DNA of 64,000 nucleotides from Symbiodinium natans (GCA_905221605.1 CAJNDS010002124.1:658921-722920), one strand, 5' to 3'. Positions 1 through 10,430 are shown, counted from the stretch's first letter. The notes: generated by a model from the letters alone, not told the origin. Numbers and translations: made by a program.

Positions 1-21
1 ATGTTTCCTAACTCACCTAGA

Positions 22-125
22 ATGTCTGGCCCTTGCCTGAGAGCAGTGATGCGGGCCTTGCTTTGTGCCACTCTCTGTGCAGCTGCAGCTGGAGCAGAAG
101 CCATACTTGCGCAAGGCGAGGGGTG
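22..125 (+). CDS. Exon-like: secretory signal peptide, probable first exon
   Basis: An ATG at 22 (also in frame at 1) opens a basic-hydrophobic leader, MRALLCATLCAAAAGAEA, typical of an ER signal peptide, then a Cys-containing stretch. The frame closes at a TAA (145-147) inside the first telomere-like array, so a donor near GCAAG|GCGAGG is likely. Product unknown. Confidence 0.5.
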
Positions 126-157
126 TCGCAAACCCCTGAGGCCCTAAAACCCTGTAA

Positions 158-302
158 GCCCTAAACCCTAAACCCTAAACCCTAAACCCTAAACCCTAAA
201 CCCTAAACCCTAAACCCTAAACCCTAAACCCTAAACCCTAAACCCTAAACCCTAAACCCTAAACCCTAAACCCTAAACCCTAAACCCTAAACCCTAAACC
301 CT
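158..302. repeat. CCCTAAA telomere-like array
   Basis: About 20 near-perfect CCCTAAA units, the C-rich strand of TTTAGGG. It lies directly upstream of the exon-like island at 315, the usual position for this orientation in the window. Confidence 0.95.
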
Positions 303-314
303 ACCCTTAAGCAG

Positions 315-416
315 CTCCGCAGCCAAAAGCCCGAGCAGGTGGCGGCTTCCGGATCACCGAAACCAGCCACGACGTGCCGAAAGCACCTCGAGATGATGCT
401 GCCAGGACCGGTTCAG
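315..416 (+). CDS. Exon-like island
   Basis: Follows TTAAGCAG; one frame is open throughout, including GGGFRITETSHDVPKAP. Function unknown. A degenerate TTTAGGG-rich stretch (about 420-720) follows. Confidence 0.45.
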
Positions 417-419
417 GGG

Positions 420-720
420 GAGGGTGTTCGGGTTTTAGAGGGTTTAAGGGTTTAATATTCAGGGATTTAGGTTTAGGGGTTTAATTTTGGGGGGTTTTTA
501 GGGGTTCTAGAGGCTTTTAGAGGTTTTTAGGGTTTAAGATTTAGGGGTTTAGGGTTTGGGGGTTTGATATTGGGGTTGTAGGGCTTCAGGAGTTTAAGGT
601 TCAGGGTCTTTGGGTTTTAGAGGGTTTTAGGGGTCTTAGGGGTTCTAAGGGCTTCAGGGGTTCTAAGGGTTCAGAGGTTTAGCGGTTTCATTAACACGGG
701 GTTTAGAGGATTGCAGAGGG
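420..720. repeat. Degenerate TTTAGGG-derived intron sequence
   Basis: Diverged G-rich units (TTTAGGGG, TTTTAGGG, TTCAGGGG) with no open frame worth calling. Probably an old telomere-like array. Confidence 0.7.
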
Positions 721-777
721 TTAAGGGGTACGACCGGTACTGGTAGCAGCTTCAAGATTTTGGACTTTACGCTTCAG

Positions 778-835
778 GAGCCGCGGCCCCTATGACCGCG
801 GCACTACCTACGGGCGGAACGAGCTGTTCCATCAG
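778..835 (+). CDS. Exon-like island
   Basis: CTTCAG acceptor, then SRGPYDRGTTYGRNELFHQ, ending CAG|GTTCGC. The other frames are less protein-like. Confidence 0.5.
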
Positions 836-1440
836 GTTCGCAGATCGGATGGAGCTGAAGGCGTCCCTCAGCTCATGTGCTTTAGCGATTTCTGACTAAG
901 GGATTTCGGGCGTCAGAAGAAACCCTCAACCCTAAACCGTAAACCCTAAACCCTAAACCCCCTACCCACAACCCAACACTGCAAACTACACTCTTCGGGC
1001 TTCAGGCTTAGGGAACCTGTGTGACCCTCAAGCCCTAGCCCTTCCTATATCCAGCATTCATGCACCCCCCCCCCCCCTCCCCGCCCCCGTGGTATCCCCT
1101 GCCCCCCGTGGTTCTGTTTGGGTTATGGGTTGTGGGTTTAGGGTTCCCCCCCGCCACTCCACTCCCCCTACGGTTGACAGTCTGGGTTGTGGAATGAGGT
1201 TTAGGGCTTTCGGGTTTAGGGTTTTCCCTGTGTTCATTTAGGGTGTAGGGCTTCGGGTTCCAGATGACTCCTGTCAGGGGGGATACCGCGAGTGAGGGAC
1301 GCATATGGGTAGTTCCCAACAACGGGTACCCCTTTTCTAACCCAAATAGAATAGAATCCTCTTACAGGGACCCCCCTCCCCAATAAAAAGGGTGCTCCCC
1401 TGCATTTTCGGAAACCCCCATATAGACTGAAGTCTGAGGT

Positions 1441-1561
1441 TGGGAGGTTCCGCCTTATACTAACAGTTCTGAATAGGGATTATAATCGTGGGTATTATCC
1501 CTATTAAGGACTGTAAGTATAAACCCTAAACCCTAAACCCTAAACAAGCGGGGAACATCCC
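1441..1561. mobile_element. MITE-like element, family C, split by a telomere array
   Basis: Terminal inverted repeats TGGGAGGTTCC and GGAACATCCC with inner arms resembling CTTATACTAACAGT and ACTGTAAGTATAA. Flanked by a perfect 11-bp duplication AAGTCTGAGGT (1430-1440 and 1562-1572). About 25 bp of CCCTAAA (1521-1545) interrupts the right arm. Confidence 0.75.
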
Positions 1562-1570
1562 AAGTCTGAG

Positions 1571-1696
1571 GTCATGTGGCAGGAGTATGGAAACAACCTT
1601 GTGGGCAAGCCCATCTTTCTGACTTGGTTTGAGGCGGATGGAACGCACACCACACAGAGGCTTGCTGAGGATGACTCCTCGGCTGCTATTGTTTGG
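1571..1696 (+). CDS. Exon-like island
   Basis: Reads EYGNNLVGKPIFLTWFEADG then THTTQRLAEDDSSAAIV. Starts at or just after the right duplication of the preceding MITE, so the MITE appears to supply or adjoin the acceptor. Function unknown. Confidence 0.55.
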
Positions 1697-1995
1697 GGCT
1701 TGGGGGTGTAGAGGTTGGGGTTTAGGGGTGTAGAGGCTAGGGTTGAGGGTTTAGGGCTAAGTTTAGGGGTGCGTTTTTAAGGGTTGTCAGGTTTAGGGTA
1801 GGGTTTAGGGTTCAGGCGTTTTGAAGGGACTATTTCCTGAACCCATTCTGTGTGGTTCCCTCCGCCAACACTCGAACAAGTCACTAGCCCCTAAACCCTT
1901 AAACCCTGAAACCCAGAAGTCCTTAAACCCTGAATTAGACCCCGAAAATCTGAGCCCCTTAAACCCTTAAACCCTAAACTTTTAAGCCCCCTCAG

Positions 1996-2075
1996 CAGAT
2001 CCCAAGGATCACAACCCGTGGCTTGTGGGCGCCACCTCCGACAATCAGGGGAACATCTACTACTTGGAGATTCAG
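1996..2075 (+). CDS. Exon-like island
   Basis: After CCCTCAG, reads DPKDHNPWLVGATSDNQG and then NIYYLEIQ, ending near CAG|GACTGC, a possible GA donor. Clearly protein-like; family not recognised. Confidence 0.6.
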
Positions 2076-2100
2076 GACTGCGCAGCGCTAGGGGCACCTT

Positions 2101-2211
2101 TGGGGTTTAGGGTTTAGGGTCTAGGGTTTAGGGTTTAGGGTTTAGGGTTTAGGGTTGAACCCTAAACCCTAAACCCTAAACCCTAAACCCTAAACCCTAA
2201 ACCCTAAACTC
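2101..2211. repeat. Head-to-head telomere-like foldback
   Basis: About 55 bp of TTTAGGG meets about 53 bp of CCCTAAA with a 4-bp spacer: a near-perfect palindrome that could form a long hairpin in DNA or RNA. Confidence 0.9.
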
Positions 2212-2239
2212 CCTTGTACACCTAAGTCGAAAATCTCAG

Positions 2240-2296
2240 GATGTGACGCAGTGGATCAGCAATGAGCTCATGGGAGGCTGGACAGTTGCTTGGTAG
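2240..2296 (+). CDS. Exon-like island
   Basis: TCTCAG acceptor, then DVTQWISNELMGGWTVAW, reaching TAG. Either a terminal exon or spliced before the stop. Confidence 0.5.
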   Translation, partial: DVTQWISNELMGGWTVAW

Positions 2297-2452
2297 CCCA
2301 GAGGTGCCCTTTTCCCTTTTTTGGGTTTAGGGTTTAGGGTTTAGGGTTTAGGGTTTAGGGTTTAGGGTTTAGGGACCCTTTTTTGGGGTTTAACGGTTCC
2401 CTTATGAAGTTACCAACCCCAAAAAAGGGTGCCCTGATTATAATCTGCCCTG

Positions 2453-2661
2453 AGGGTCCATGTACCTATATAGTATATACTTGGGCCTTAAAGGGGTTCC
2501 CATATAGTAGCTTTAGGGCCCAAGTATAACCCTAAACCCTAAACCCTAAACCCTAAACCCTAAACCCTAAACCCTAAACCCTAAACCCTAAACCCTAAAC
2601 CCTAAACCCTAAACCCTAAACTATATATATATATATATATATATATAGGTACATGGGCCCT
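2453..2661. mobile_element. MITE-like element, family B, interrupted by a CCCTAAA array
   Basis: Left arm AGGGTCCATGTACCTATA and right arm TATAGGTACATGGGCCCTT form inverted repeats. About 90 bp of CCCTAAA (2529-2620) plus an AT microsatellite sits between AAGTATA and CTATATAT, where intact copies (for example 34613-34713) are continuous. Confidence 0.8.
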
Positions 2662-2672
2662 TCGGGCTGGTT

Positions 2673-2765
2673 GCTGAGCTGCCAAGGTTGGTCCCACGGA
2701 TCCCTGTCAAGCTTGGATGGTCCACTGGGATACGCTTCGGAACAAAGAGCCTCGTCTCCGAAGGT
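2673..2765 (+). CDS. Possible exon-like island
   Basis: Open frame with PRIPVKLGWSTGIRFGTK. No strong acceptor is visible; tentative. Confidence 0.3.
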
Positions 2766-2815
2766 TGAGGCTTTGAGGCGGTTTAGGACTTTAGGGTTTA
2801 ATTACGGGCACAGTT

Positions 2816-2953
2816 TGGGGTTTAGGGTTTAGGGTTTGGGGTTTAGGGTTTAGGGTTTAGGGTTTGGGGTTTAGGGTTTAGGGTTTAGGGTTTAGGGTTA
2901 GGGTTTAGGGTTTAGGGTTTAGGGTTTAGGGTTTAGGGTTTAGGGTTTAGGGT
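2816..2953. repeat. TTTAGGG telomere-like array
   Basis: About 19 units with occasional TTTGGGG variants, immediately before TCTTCAG and the island at 3006. Confidence 0.95.
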
Positions 2954-3005
2954 CTTCAGGTTCTGCCTGCACAATGCAGTCGAGAGTTGAACTGACCTCG
3001 AACAG

Positions 3006-3160
3006 ATGGGATGTCCCAGACATTCGAGGTGCAGTTCCGTCGAGAGCTACCCAGCTCATCCATGTCTCTGAATGATTTCACGGAGAACACGGCAGCGCTG
3101 CGCTACGACCCCATCAACAACAATGTGGGCGTCTACCTCTCCCACCGCATGCTCCTTGTC
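3006..3160 (+). CDS. Exon-like island
   Basis: After GAACAG, reads MSQTFEVQFRRELPSSSMS and LRYDPINNNVGVYLSHRML without a stop, until TTTAGGG repeats begin. Among the most convincing coding islands here; family not recognised. Confidence 0.65.
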
Positions 3161-3445
3161 CGATTTAGGGTTTAGGGTTTAGGGTTTAGGGTTTAGACCG
3201 GAGTGGTGGCAGTAGTCCTGAGCCTCCATGGAGCTGGTATGGGGGGGGGAGCCTAAACCCTAAACCCTAAACCCTAAACCCTAAACCGGGGGGGATCTGC
3301 AGCACTTGCGTATCATTTTGGGAGTCTCCGAGTCTCTTTATACCACCCTTAAGGGTAAAGGGTTTAGGTTTAGGGAGGGGCCCCCAAGTGGGAGCCCCTT
3401 AATGTTCGGCTTCCTCCATCCATCTACATGACTTACTTCTTTACG

Positions 3446-3487
3446 TGAGAGTTCGGTGACCTCGAGTTCGATCTCCACCCCAAAAAG
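3446..3487 (+). CDS. Possible short exon
   Basis: EFGDLEFDLHPKK is open between CGTGAG and a CCTAAG run. Short and uncertain. Confidence 0.3.
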
Positions 3488-3663
3488 CCTAAGCCTTAAA
3501 CCCTAAACCCAAAATCCTACGCCGAACCCTGAACCCTAAACCCTACACAAACAAACCGAAAAGGCTCAGGGCTCAGGGTCTTAGGAAGCCGGAGGCCCCA
3601 CAAGGCCACTTTTTTTTTTGACATAAGCCTTGTGGGTAGAAAGGCCGATTTGAGGGTTCTCAA

Positions 3664-3753
3664 TTGGGATGTTCCCCCTTAAACTGACTGTCCTTAATCG
3701 GGCTGATTGTACCCCCCCTACTAAGGACTGTTAGTATAAGGGGGAACGTCCAA
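3664..3753. mobile_element. MITE-like element, family C
   Basis: TTGGGATGTTCCCCCTTA at the left and TAAGGGGGAACGTCCAA at the right are inverted, with inner arms around TGTCCTTAAT and CTAAGGACTGTTAG. Uninterrupted copy. Confidence 0.75.
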
Positions 3754-4065
3754 AGTTCTGTCCAAACTAAGAGGTTCAGTCTCAGTTCTCACAGCGTAGG
3801 GTTTAGGGTTTAGAGTTTGGGGTTAGGGTTGAGGGTATACATCACTTTACTTGACTATAGCAGAGAGCATCCCACATGCCTTAGTACACTCAGTCTAGTG
3901 TACGATCGTGCAGGGTACACCACCTTTCTACGATACGGAAGTATAGGTTGCCTTCTCTATGCAATGTCACATCTTGATTTCAGCCACAGACAAAGCTCGC
4001 AACCCTAAACTCTAAGCCTAAAGCCTAAACCCTAAACCCTAACTTGAGCCCTCAAACTTCCCTAG

Positions 4066-4170
4066 GTTCCGTTCCTCTGATGGCTTGAATCATCAGCGTG
4101 GCCTGGGCTTCGTTTTTGATGTCGACCGGATGGAGACACTTGGCCTGTGGCGCAGGCCCTACTGTACAAG
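4066..4170 (+). CDS. Exon-like island
   Basis: TCCCTAG acceptor, then FRSSDGLNHQRGLGFVFDVD and RMETLGLWRRPYC, ending ACAAG|GAGGGG, a possible GA donor. Function unknown. Confidence 0.6.
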
Positions 4171-4498
4171 GAGGGGCCCCCGAGTCATAAGTAGGGTTAG
4201 AAGGGCCCTAAAGTGGGTTTAGGGTTCAGGGTTTAGGGTTAGGGCTTAGGGTTCTAAAGATTTATAAGTCCCGTAACCCTTAGGGCGGGTGAGCATGGTA
4301 TGATAGCAGATTGTAGTAGGCTGTATCGAATTCTGGCAAATGACCAGGCACTTGAATCACTGTATGCAGTCAACACATATACACACACACACACTACCTT
4401 GCGCTGGTAGAGCCTGAGAAAGCCCCTAGAACCCGAAGCCTGAACCCAAAGCACTGAGCCCCAAACCCTACAGTGAACTCCAGAAAGTTGGAACATGG

Positions 4499-4611
4499 CT
4501 AGGATGCCCAGTAGTACCCTTACTCCCTTTTTGGGGGGTTTAGGCTCCCTTATAAGCCCCTTTAAGCAAAAAAGGGCACCCTTTTTAAGCCTTGGTTACT
4601 GGGCAGCCTAG
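4499..4611. mobile_element. MITE-like element, family A
   Basis: 113 bp bounded by CTAGGATGCCCAGTA and TTACTGGGCAGCCTAG, imperfect inverted repeats. Further copies at 11377, 18159 (truncated) and 54736. Confidence 0.85.
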
Positions 4612-4935
4612 ATGGTTTAAGGATGATTGGAGCTTGGGTCCCTTTAGTATACCTTTTAGGGTGTGGGGATAAGGAGGTTCCAACTTTTTCGACCTTAGGG
4701 GTTACCTAAGGGTTATCTAGGGGCTCCTCAGGTATATAGGGACTCTATAAGGTGTATATATAGGGGTTAAACAGGGGAAAAAGATGAAGGGTCCCTTCCA
4801 GGGGTCCTGGAGTTCACTATACAAGCTCTGGCTTGGGTGTTGGTGGCTCAATCCAGGGTGTTTGTGTCTTTCCAAGGCCACTGCCCGGGAGCTTTGGGAT
4901 TTTGAGGTGTTTCCTCGGCCCTTGCATGTTAAGCC

Positions 4936-5040
4936 CCTAAACCCTAAACCCTAAACCCTAAACCCTAAACCCTAAACCCTAAACCCTAAACCCTAAACCC
5001 TAAACCCTAAACCCTAAGCCCTAAACCCTAAACCCTAAAC
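4936..5040. repeat. CCCTAAA telomere-like array
   Basis: About 15 units. The preceding 4612-4935 holds unique intron sequence with no supported gene. Confidence 0.95.
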
Positions 5041-5305
5041 CCCAGAAACCCTTAACCCGTAGGGTTTAAGGTTTAGATGTTTAGGGTGCCTGCCAGCTCA
5101 GGGCCTTCAACCTCAACCCTATACGCCTTGGACCTCCAAATAGAAATCCAAGAGCCCCTTACCCCCCCAGGTAGGTTCTTGGGACATTTTAGATTTCCCT
5201 TGCTTGGGTTTAAGAGGATCAGGTTTAGGAAGATTTTTCAGAGTGTTTACCCTAAACCCGAAACCCGAAACCCTAAACCCTAAACCCTAAACCCTAAACC
5301 CCAAA

Positions 5306-5422
5306 GAAGGGGCCATCCTCACGCTACTTTCGCCGCTCCAAGGATTACAGGAGCTGGGCACTATCAGACGGGCAGCCACTCCTTTCAGAGCCCTGGTTGA
5401 GAAGTGCATCACCGAGGCGTAG
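5306..5422 (+). CDS. Exon-like island, two open frames
   Basis: One frame reads GAILTLLSPLQGLQELGTIR and ends ALVEKCITEA before TAG (5420-5422), looking like a C-terminus. Another reads SSRYFRRSKDYRSWALSDG and stays open. Frame cannot be settled from sequence alone. Confidence 0.5.
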   Translation, partial: EGAILTLLSPLQGLQELGTIRRAATPFRALVEKCITEA

Positions 5423-5619
5423 GGCTTAGGGTTTAGGGCTTTTTGGGGTTTGGGGTTTAGGATTTAGGGTTTAGGGTTTAGGGTTTAGGGTTAGGGCAGT
5501 TTAGGGCTCTAGGGCTTTAGGGCTTGGGGGCTTAGGGGCTTCGGGGTTTTGTTTTTGTGGTTGAGATGGTCTTCCGTGATGCCATGCAGGGTTTGCACTG
5601 GTTTCGGGTGATGCTCCAG

Positions 5620-5663
5620 GACCCCGGCACCTAAGCGACTACAAAGAGTCCATTGTGGCAAAG
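5620..5663 (+). CDS. Exon-like island with canonical donor
   Basis: CTCCAG acceptor; PRHLSDYKESIVAK; canonical donor AAG|GTGGGT. 44 nt. Confidence 0.5.
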
Positions 5664-6050
5664 GTGGGTGTTTAGGTTTAGGGTTAGGGTTTAGGTTTTG
5701 GGGTTAGCAAACACTTCAGTAAGTAGTAAGAATTCGTGCAGGGTGGAGTGAACCCAATACTCAAGGGACTTTACCGTGGACCCTAAGGTGGTACCCTTGG
5801 GTTTGAGGATCCTTTTAACGATTCCTAGGGTACTACAATTAAGGGAAACCTTTAGGGGGTACAACCTCAGGGTTGCGAGTCTTTAACCCCTTGAACTGCA
5901 CCCTAAATCCTAAGCCCCGAAGAAGTTGGGTGCAACTTCTAGAGCTAGACCCTAAACCCTCTCACCTTGCGCCCCACAGCCCTATGCCCGAAACAGCTGT
6001 CATTGCGCAGGACATGGTTTTTAATGAATTCGAGCTACGAACTATCCAAG

Positions 6051-6277
6051 GGAGCTCACGAAGCTACGCAGCGAGGGGGGGCAGCATGCTGATGAGTTGC
6101 AGAGGCTCCGTGCCGACTTGCCGGAAGGAACTTCACCAGCTGGTGCTCCAAACTGGGGCACAGCTGGTGGCGGTCACGCTGCCGCCCTGCGGCGTTTTTT
6201 TTGCATCAAAGTGGCTCGAAAGTCGACAGCCGGCGGACGGCACCGATTTGACACCAGCTCGCTTGTTCCACCAAACC
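6051..6277 (+). CDS. Exon-like island, coiled-coil segment
   Basis: One frame reads ELTKLRSEGGQHADELQRLR, heptad-like, then GTAGGGHAAALRRFF. A competing frame from 5982 gives PETAVIAQDMVFNEFELR. A G7 run (6074-6080) could reconcile them if its length is wrong. Confidence 0.45.
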
Positions 6278-6711
6278 CTGGACCCTAAACCCCAAAACAT
6301 CTACACATGCAGACAAAAGGCTCCTGCAGCCACTTAAGAAGGCATCCCGAATCTTACTTTCCTGAGAATGTTGCATTATGAACATACACAATTTGACCCT
6401 AGAACCCCTAAAACCCCCAAACCCCAATCAAAAATGAGCCAATAGCCTAGCCTCTAGACCCCTAAAGCCCTAAACCCTTCAAAACACAGCCCTCAGCTCC
6501 ATCCCATATCATGGTACTGTCATTATGGTTCCGGTCACTACTGTTTGAAACAGTAAGCTACTTTTGTTACGTAAACCTTACTTCATCCCTACAGCCTACA
6601 ACCTAAGCCTAAACCCTACGCAATAAACTTTAAACCCAAAACCCTAAACCCTAAACCCTAAGCCCTAAACGTTAAACCCTAAACCCAAAACCGTATTCCA
6701 CTGACTTCCAG

Positions 6712-6820
6712 GAATTCCATGATTGCGGATCCTACCGGCGGCTTCATCGGCTTGGAGCTGGATGATGGCTCCCCCCGGGGCTTGCAGGTGATCAAGATGG
6801 ACGCAAACAACAAGGCCAGT
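6712..6820 (+). CDS. Exon-like island
   Basis: CTTCCAG acceptor, then MIADPTGGFIGLELDDGSP and GLQVIKMDANNKAS. Strongly protein-like, unknown family. A trinucleotide repeat follows directly. Confidence 0.65.
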
Positions 6821-6832
6821 AGTTGATGAGAG

Positions 6833-7240
<408 letters not shown>

Positions 7241-7400
7241 CGTAACAGTATCTCAAACCCTGAGCTCTAAGCCCTAAACCTTAAACCCTGTGGAGTCAGC
7301 CATGGAACCACAAACATTAAATCCTGGACATTCAGCAGTTTCACCCTAAACCCTAAACCTGAAACCCTAGACCCTAAAACGCTAATTAAACCTTAAACAG

Positions 7401-7486
7401 AGACTTGAAGGAGTTGGGCTTCACGCCCTACATGTTCAAGACGCGCCATGGTTCCGGGCCACAGCGCCTTGCTCACAAATTCGCCG
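7401..7486 (+). CDS. Exon-like island
   Basis: TTAAACAG acceptor; DLKELGFTPYMFKTRHGSGP then QRLAHKFA; donor CCG|GTAGCT. Confidence 0.6.
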
Positions 7487-7937
7487 GTAGCTCAAACCCT
7501 AAACCCGAAACCCTAGACCCTAAACCCTAAACGCTAAATACACTATATAAGCTTGACCTGTAATCTTACTACTTTCTTGCGCTCTAAGCCTTAAGCCCAA
7601 AAGCTTGAACCTGTCAGTTTCTGGGTTTGAAGGCGTTCCGTCCTTCCATTCTGGTATGCTTTGTTTGAAGGGTCTAGGACCCAGAGGAGACCCTCATTCC
7701 CCATTTTTTTAGGGTTTGGGTTCCGGTGCTCTTGGGTTCAGGGGTCGCGTCCTTTGAGTTTCGTAATCCCTGCACTCTAAGGTTAAGGCTAAGTCTCGGC
7801 TTTTGGGGGCGCCCGGGCGCCCTAATCCCTAAACCCTAAACCCTAGACCCTACACCCTAAACCCTACACCCTAAACCCTAAACCCTAAACCCTAAACTGA
7901 AACCCAAGTTTCTTCAGCCTAAGTCCTAAACCCTAAG

Positions 7938-8048
7938 CCCGAACCTTATTTTGACATGTTGAGGAACCCGGCTGGCAGCAGCTTTCCTGCCTTTCCGGAG
8001 ATCTCCGTGAACGGCAACACCTTCTACAAATGGAGCAATGACAACCAG
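7938..8048 (+). CDS. Exon-like island
   Basis: After CCCTAAG, reads YFDMLRNPAGSSFPAFPEIS and VNGNTFYKWSNDNQ, to CAG|GCGAAG, a possible GC donor. Unknown family. Confidence 0.6.
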
Positions 8049-8498
8049 GCGAAGGAACATAGTGGTTTAGGGTAGGAATTTTGGGAGGGAGGATGTGTTC
8101 ATGAATGTTTTTCTCTGAAGGTGGAAAGGCCCGCGCCGGCTGCGCTTTGTGGCGCATCACAGTGTTGAATGGTCGACTTTCTGAAGCCTTCACGATCTCT
8201 TGCTATATGGTTATGTCGTTCTATGGGGTTTTGGGTGGGAACCCTTAACCCTAAATTAAAGCCTAAAACCTAAATCCTAAGCTGCAGTCTAGGGTTTAGG
8301 GTATTTCGAGGTCTGGGATTTAGGGTATACACCGTCTGTACCGTAGGAGTCTGCCACGGAGAATGAGAGATCCAGTAGCTATGAAACAGCCGGTTCTTAT
8401 AGGCACGAGATGAACGTCTAGCAGCAAGCACAATGGTATGGAGTCCCACATCATGGCGTAGAACTCCTGTCGAAACTGTATCTCTCACAGTCTTAGCT

Positions 8499-8573
8499 AC
8501 CCTAAACCCTAAACCCTAAACCCTAAACCCTAAACCCTAAACCCTAAACCCTAAACCCTAAACCCTAAACCCT
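8499..8573. repeat. CCCTAAA telomere-like array
   Basis: About 11 perfect units just upstream of a CCCCCCCAG acceptor. The preceding 8050-8498 is intron-like with no supported gene. Confidence 0.95.
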
Positions 8574-8596
8574 GTTGGGTATAACCTCCCCCCCAG

Positions 8597-8653
8597 GTCT
8601 ACACTGTCCTGGCTCAGCCAGGGATCGTGGAGGTCGGAGATGGCCACCTTGGA
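8597..8653 (+). CDS. Exon-like island
   Basis: CCCCCAG acceptor; VYTVLAQPGIVEVGDGHLG. Framed by CCCTAAA upstream and TTTAGGG (8690-8735) downstream. Confidence 0.6.
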
Positions 8654-8929
8654 TGTATAGGGTTCTTAGGGGAAGGGGTTCAAGGGGGTAGGGTTTAGGG
8701 TTTAAGGTTTAGGGTTTAGGGTTTAGGGTTTCGGGTAACCCAAGGTTCCCTAATACTCCCTACTACTCCCTAAGGCTCCCTAAGCTTCCCTAAGGCTTAC
8801 TAAGTACCTACCCCCCCCCCCCCCCCCCCTCATGAACCCCCCTCCCTGAAGAAACCTAACATGGATGTTGTTTTGTTAACTTTGTTCCGGGGCTTTCCGG
8901 CGTCCTTACTGTCTCCCGACTAGGGTTTG

Positions 8930-9001
8930 GGGTTAGGGTTTAGGGTTTGGGGTTTGGGGTTTGGGGTTTAGGGTTTAGGGTTTAGGGTTTAGGGTTTAGG
9001 G
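8930..9001. repeat. TTTAGGG/TTTGGGG array
   Basis: About ten units. A poly-C run (8811-8829) lies upstream. No gene supported in 8654-9426. Confidence 0.9.
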
Positions 9002-9112
9002 ATCCCGAAATCCCTAACTGTCGTGCCATCTTTTGTTGTTGCTTGTTGTCGCAATAGAGCACAGAGGCGACGACTACTATGACGTAGGGTTAGCTTGGTC
9101 ACTACTACCATA

Positions 9113-9208
9113 CGGGACTATATAGTATGTACTGGGGCCCTAAAGCTACAATATGGTAACCCCTTTTAAGGCCCAAGTGTATACTACACAGGTACATGGA
9201 CCTTCAGT
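9113..9208. mobile_element. MITE-like element, family B, diverged
   Basis: ACTATATAGTATGTACTGGGG at the left and CCCAAGTGTATACTACACAG then GTACATGGACCTT at the right resemble the family B arms. No telomere insertion in this copy. Confidence 0.65.
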
Positions 9209-9426
9209 ACTGATGGCTATGCTTCTCATGAGAAGCTTACATCATAAATTTTAACTAACCTTGTGATTCTGATGATGATCCTAGTAGCAGTAGAGGAGCA
9301 GGCACCACATCATATTCCCGATTGAATCCCGTAATGTTAGCCTGTAACCCCCCCTAGGATACTGGACAGCTAAGTGCTCCTAACCCCGAAACCCTTCACC
9401 CGACACCCTAAGTGCTCCTTCTTCAG

Positions 9427-9527
9427 GCTACCTCATCTTCTTCTCGGGAGAGCGACCCCCACTGGACAGCAGCGCCATGGAGAACCACGAGGAGACCGTG
9501 CAATCCCCCCGCAACGTGGCCGACTGA
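9427..9527 (+). CDS. Exon-like island
   Basis: CTTCAG acceptor; YLIFFSGERPPLDSSAMENH and EETVQSPRNVAD before TGA or a GACT|GACCCG donor. An overlapping frame is also open but Arg/Gln-rich. Confidence 0.6.
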
Positions 9528-9799
9528 CCCGCCAAGGCATGAAGTCCCAAGCCTGGCTTTGTGCATAGGGGGGTTTCCGAAAGTATAGGGGTACCCTTTT
9601 TTGGGGGGTCCCAGAATAAGGATGATTAGAGTATCTGGGGGTATATTCGGGTACCCCAGTTTCGCGTTAAACCCCCCCCCCCCCATATCTCATCTTAAAC
9701 TGTCGCTTGGGTTCGTCAAGGGGTTTGCAACTGCCTTACGCTTAGCTACTTGACTGCAGAGCACAGCCGAATCAACACGAGACCCGAAACCCCAAACCT

Positions 9800-9864
9800 C
9801 ACACCCCAAACCCTAAACCCCAAACCCTAACCCCAAACCCTAAACCCCAAACCCTAAACCCTAG
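9800..9864. repeat. CCCTAAA/CCCCAAA array
   Basis: Mixed units ending in CCCTAG, which serves as the apparent acceptor for the next island. Confidence 0.85.
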
Positions 9865-9936
9865 GCAACTTGGGCTGGGTGAAGATTGGCAAGAACATCG
9901 CTGCGAAGCAGGTGCCCAAGGAAGATCCAGCACTCA
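9865..9936 (+). CDS. Exon-like island
   Basis: CCCTAG acceptor made from the telomere-like unit itself; NLGWVKIGKNIAAKQVPKED and PALR. Followed by TTTAGGG. Confidence 0.6.
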
Positions 9937-10232
9937 GAGTACAGAGTGCGCCGGTTTTCTCGCAGACTCCAAGTTGTCATGGGTTTAGGGTTTAGGGTTT
10001 AGGGTTTAGGGTTTGGGGTTTGGGGTTTGGGGTTTAGCGCTTCGGGTTTAGGGTTCAGGGTTTAGGGGCAGCTGAGGGTGCATTGTGTTACACTCCTGCA
10101 TACACTTCATCTTATGTTGTGATATTAAATGCCTTCCTCTTTCCATCGCTTTTGGTGCCATACCTGGCCATACCTGCTTTTCCACCCTGAACCCCAAACC
10201 TTAAACCCTAAACCCTAACCCCCACTTCACAG

Positions 10233-10346
10233 GTGCTCTCCAGCGGACCAACTGAAACGGGCGGGTTCTACGGCTTCCGCGGCGAGTGGACGGCGCAGTC
10301 ACACCATGGCATCAACTGGCTCACGACTTTGGATGCAAATCACTAA
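10233..10346 (+). CDS. Exon-like island, possible terminal exon
   Basis: TTCACAG acceptor; VLSSGPTETGGFYGFRGEW then HHGINWLTTLDANH and TAA (10344-10346). Its 3' end is partly duplicated (10433-10450) beyond the next TTTAGGG array. Confidence 0.6.
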   Translation: MLSSGPTETGGFYGFRGEWTAQSHHGINWLTTLDANH

Positions 10347-10349
10347 GGG

Positions 10350-10430
10350 GGTTTAGGGTTTAGGGTTTAGGGTTTAGTCAGGGTTTAGGGTTTAGGGTTT
10401 AGGGTTTAGGGTTTAGGGTTTAGGGGTACC
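10350..10430. repeat. TTTAGGG array bracketed by an 18-bp duplication
   Basis: About 11 units. ACGACTTTGGATGCAAAT (10323-10340) recurs with one mismatch at 10433-10450 on the other side. Confidence 0.85.

Noticed and set aside
158-302. CRISPR-like regularly spaced repeats
   Set aside because: Units are contiguous telomere heptamers without unique spacers, in eukaryotic sequence.
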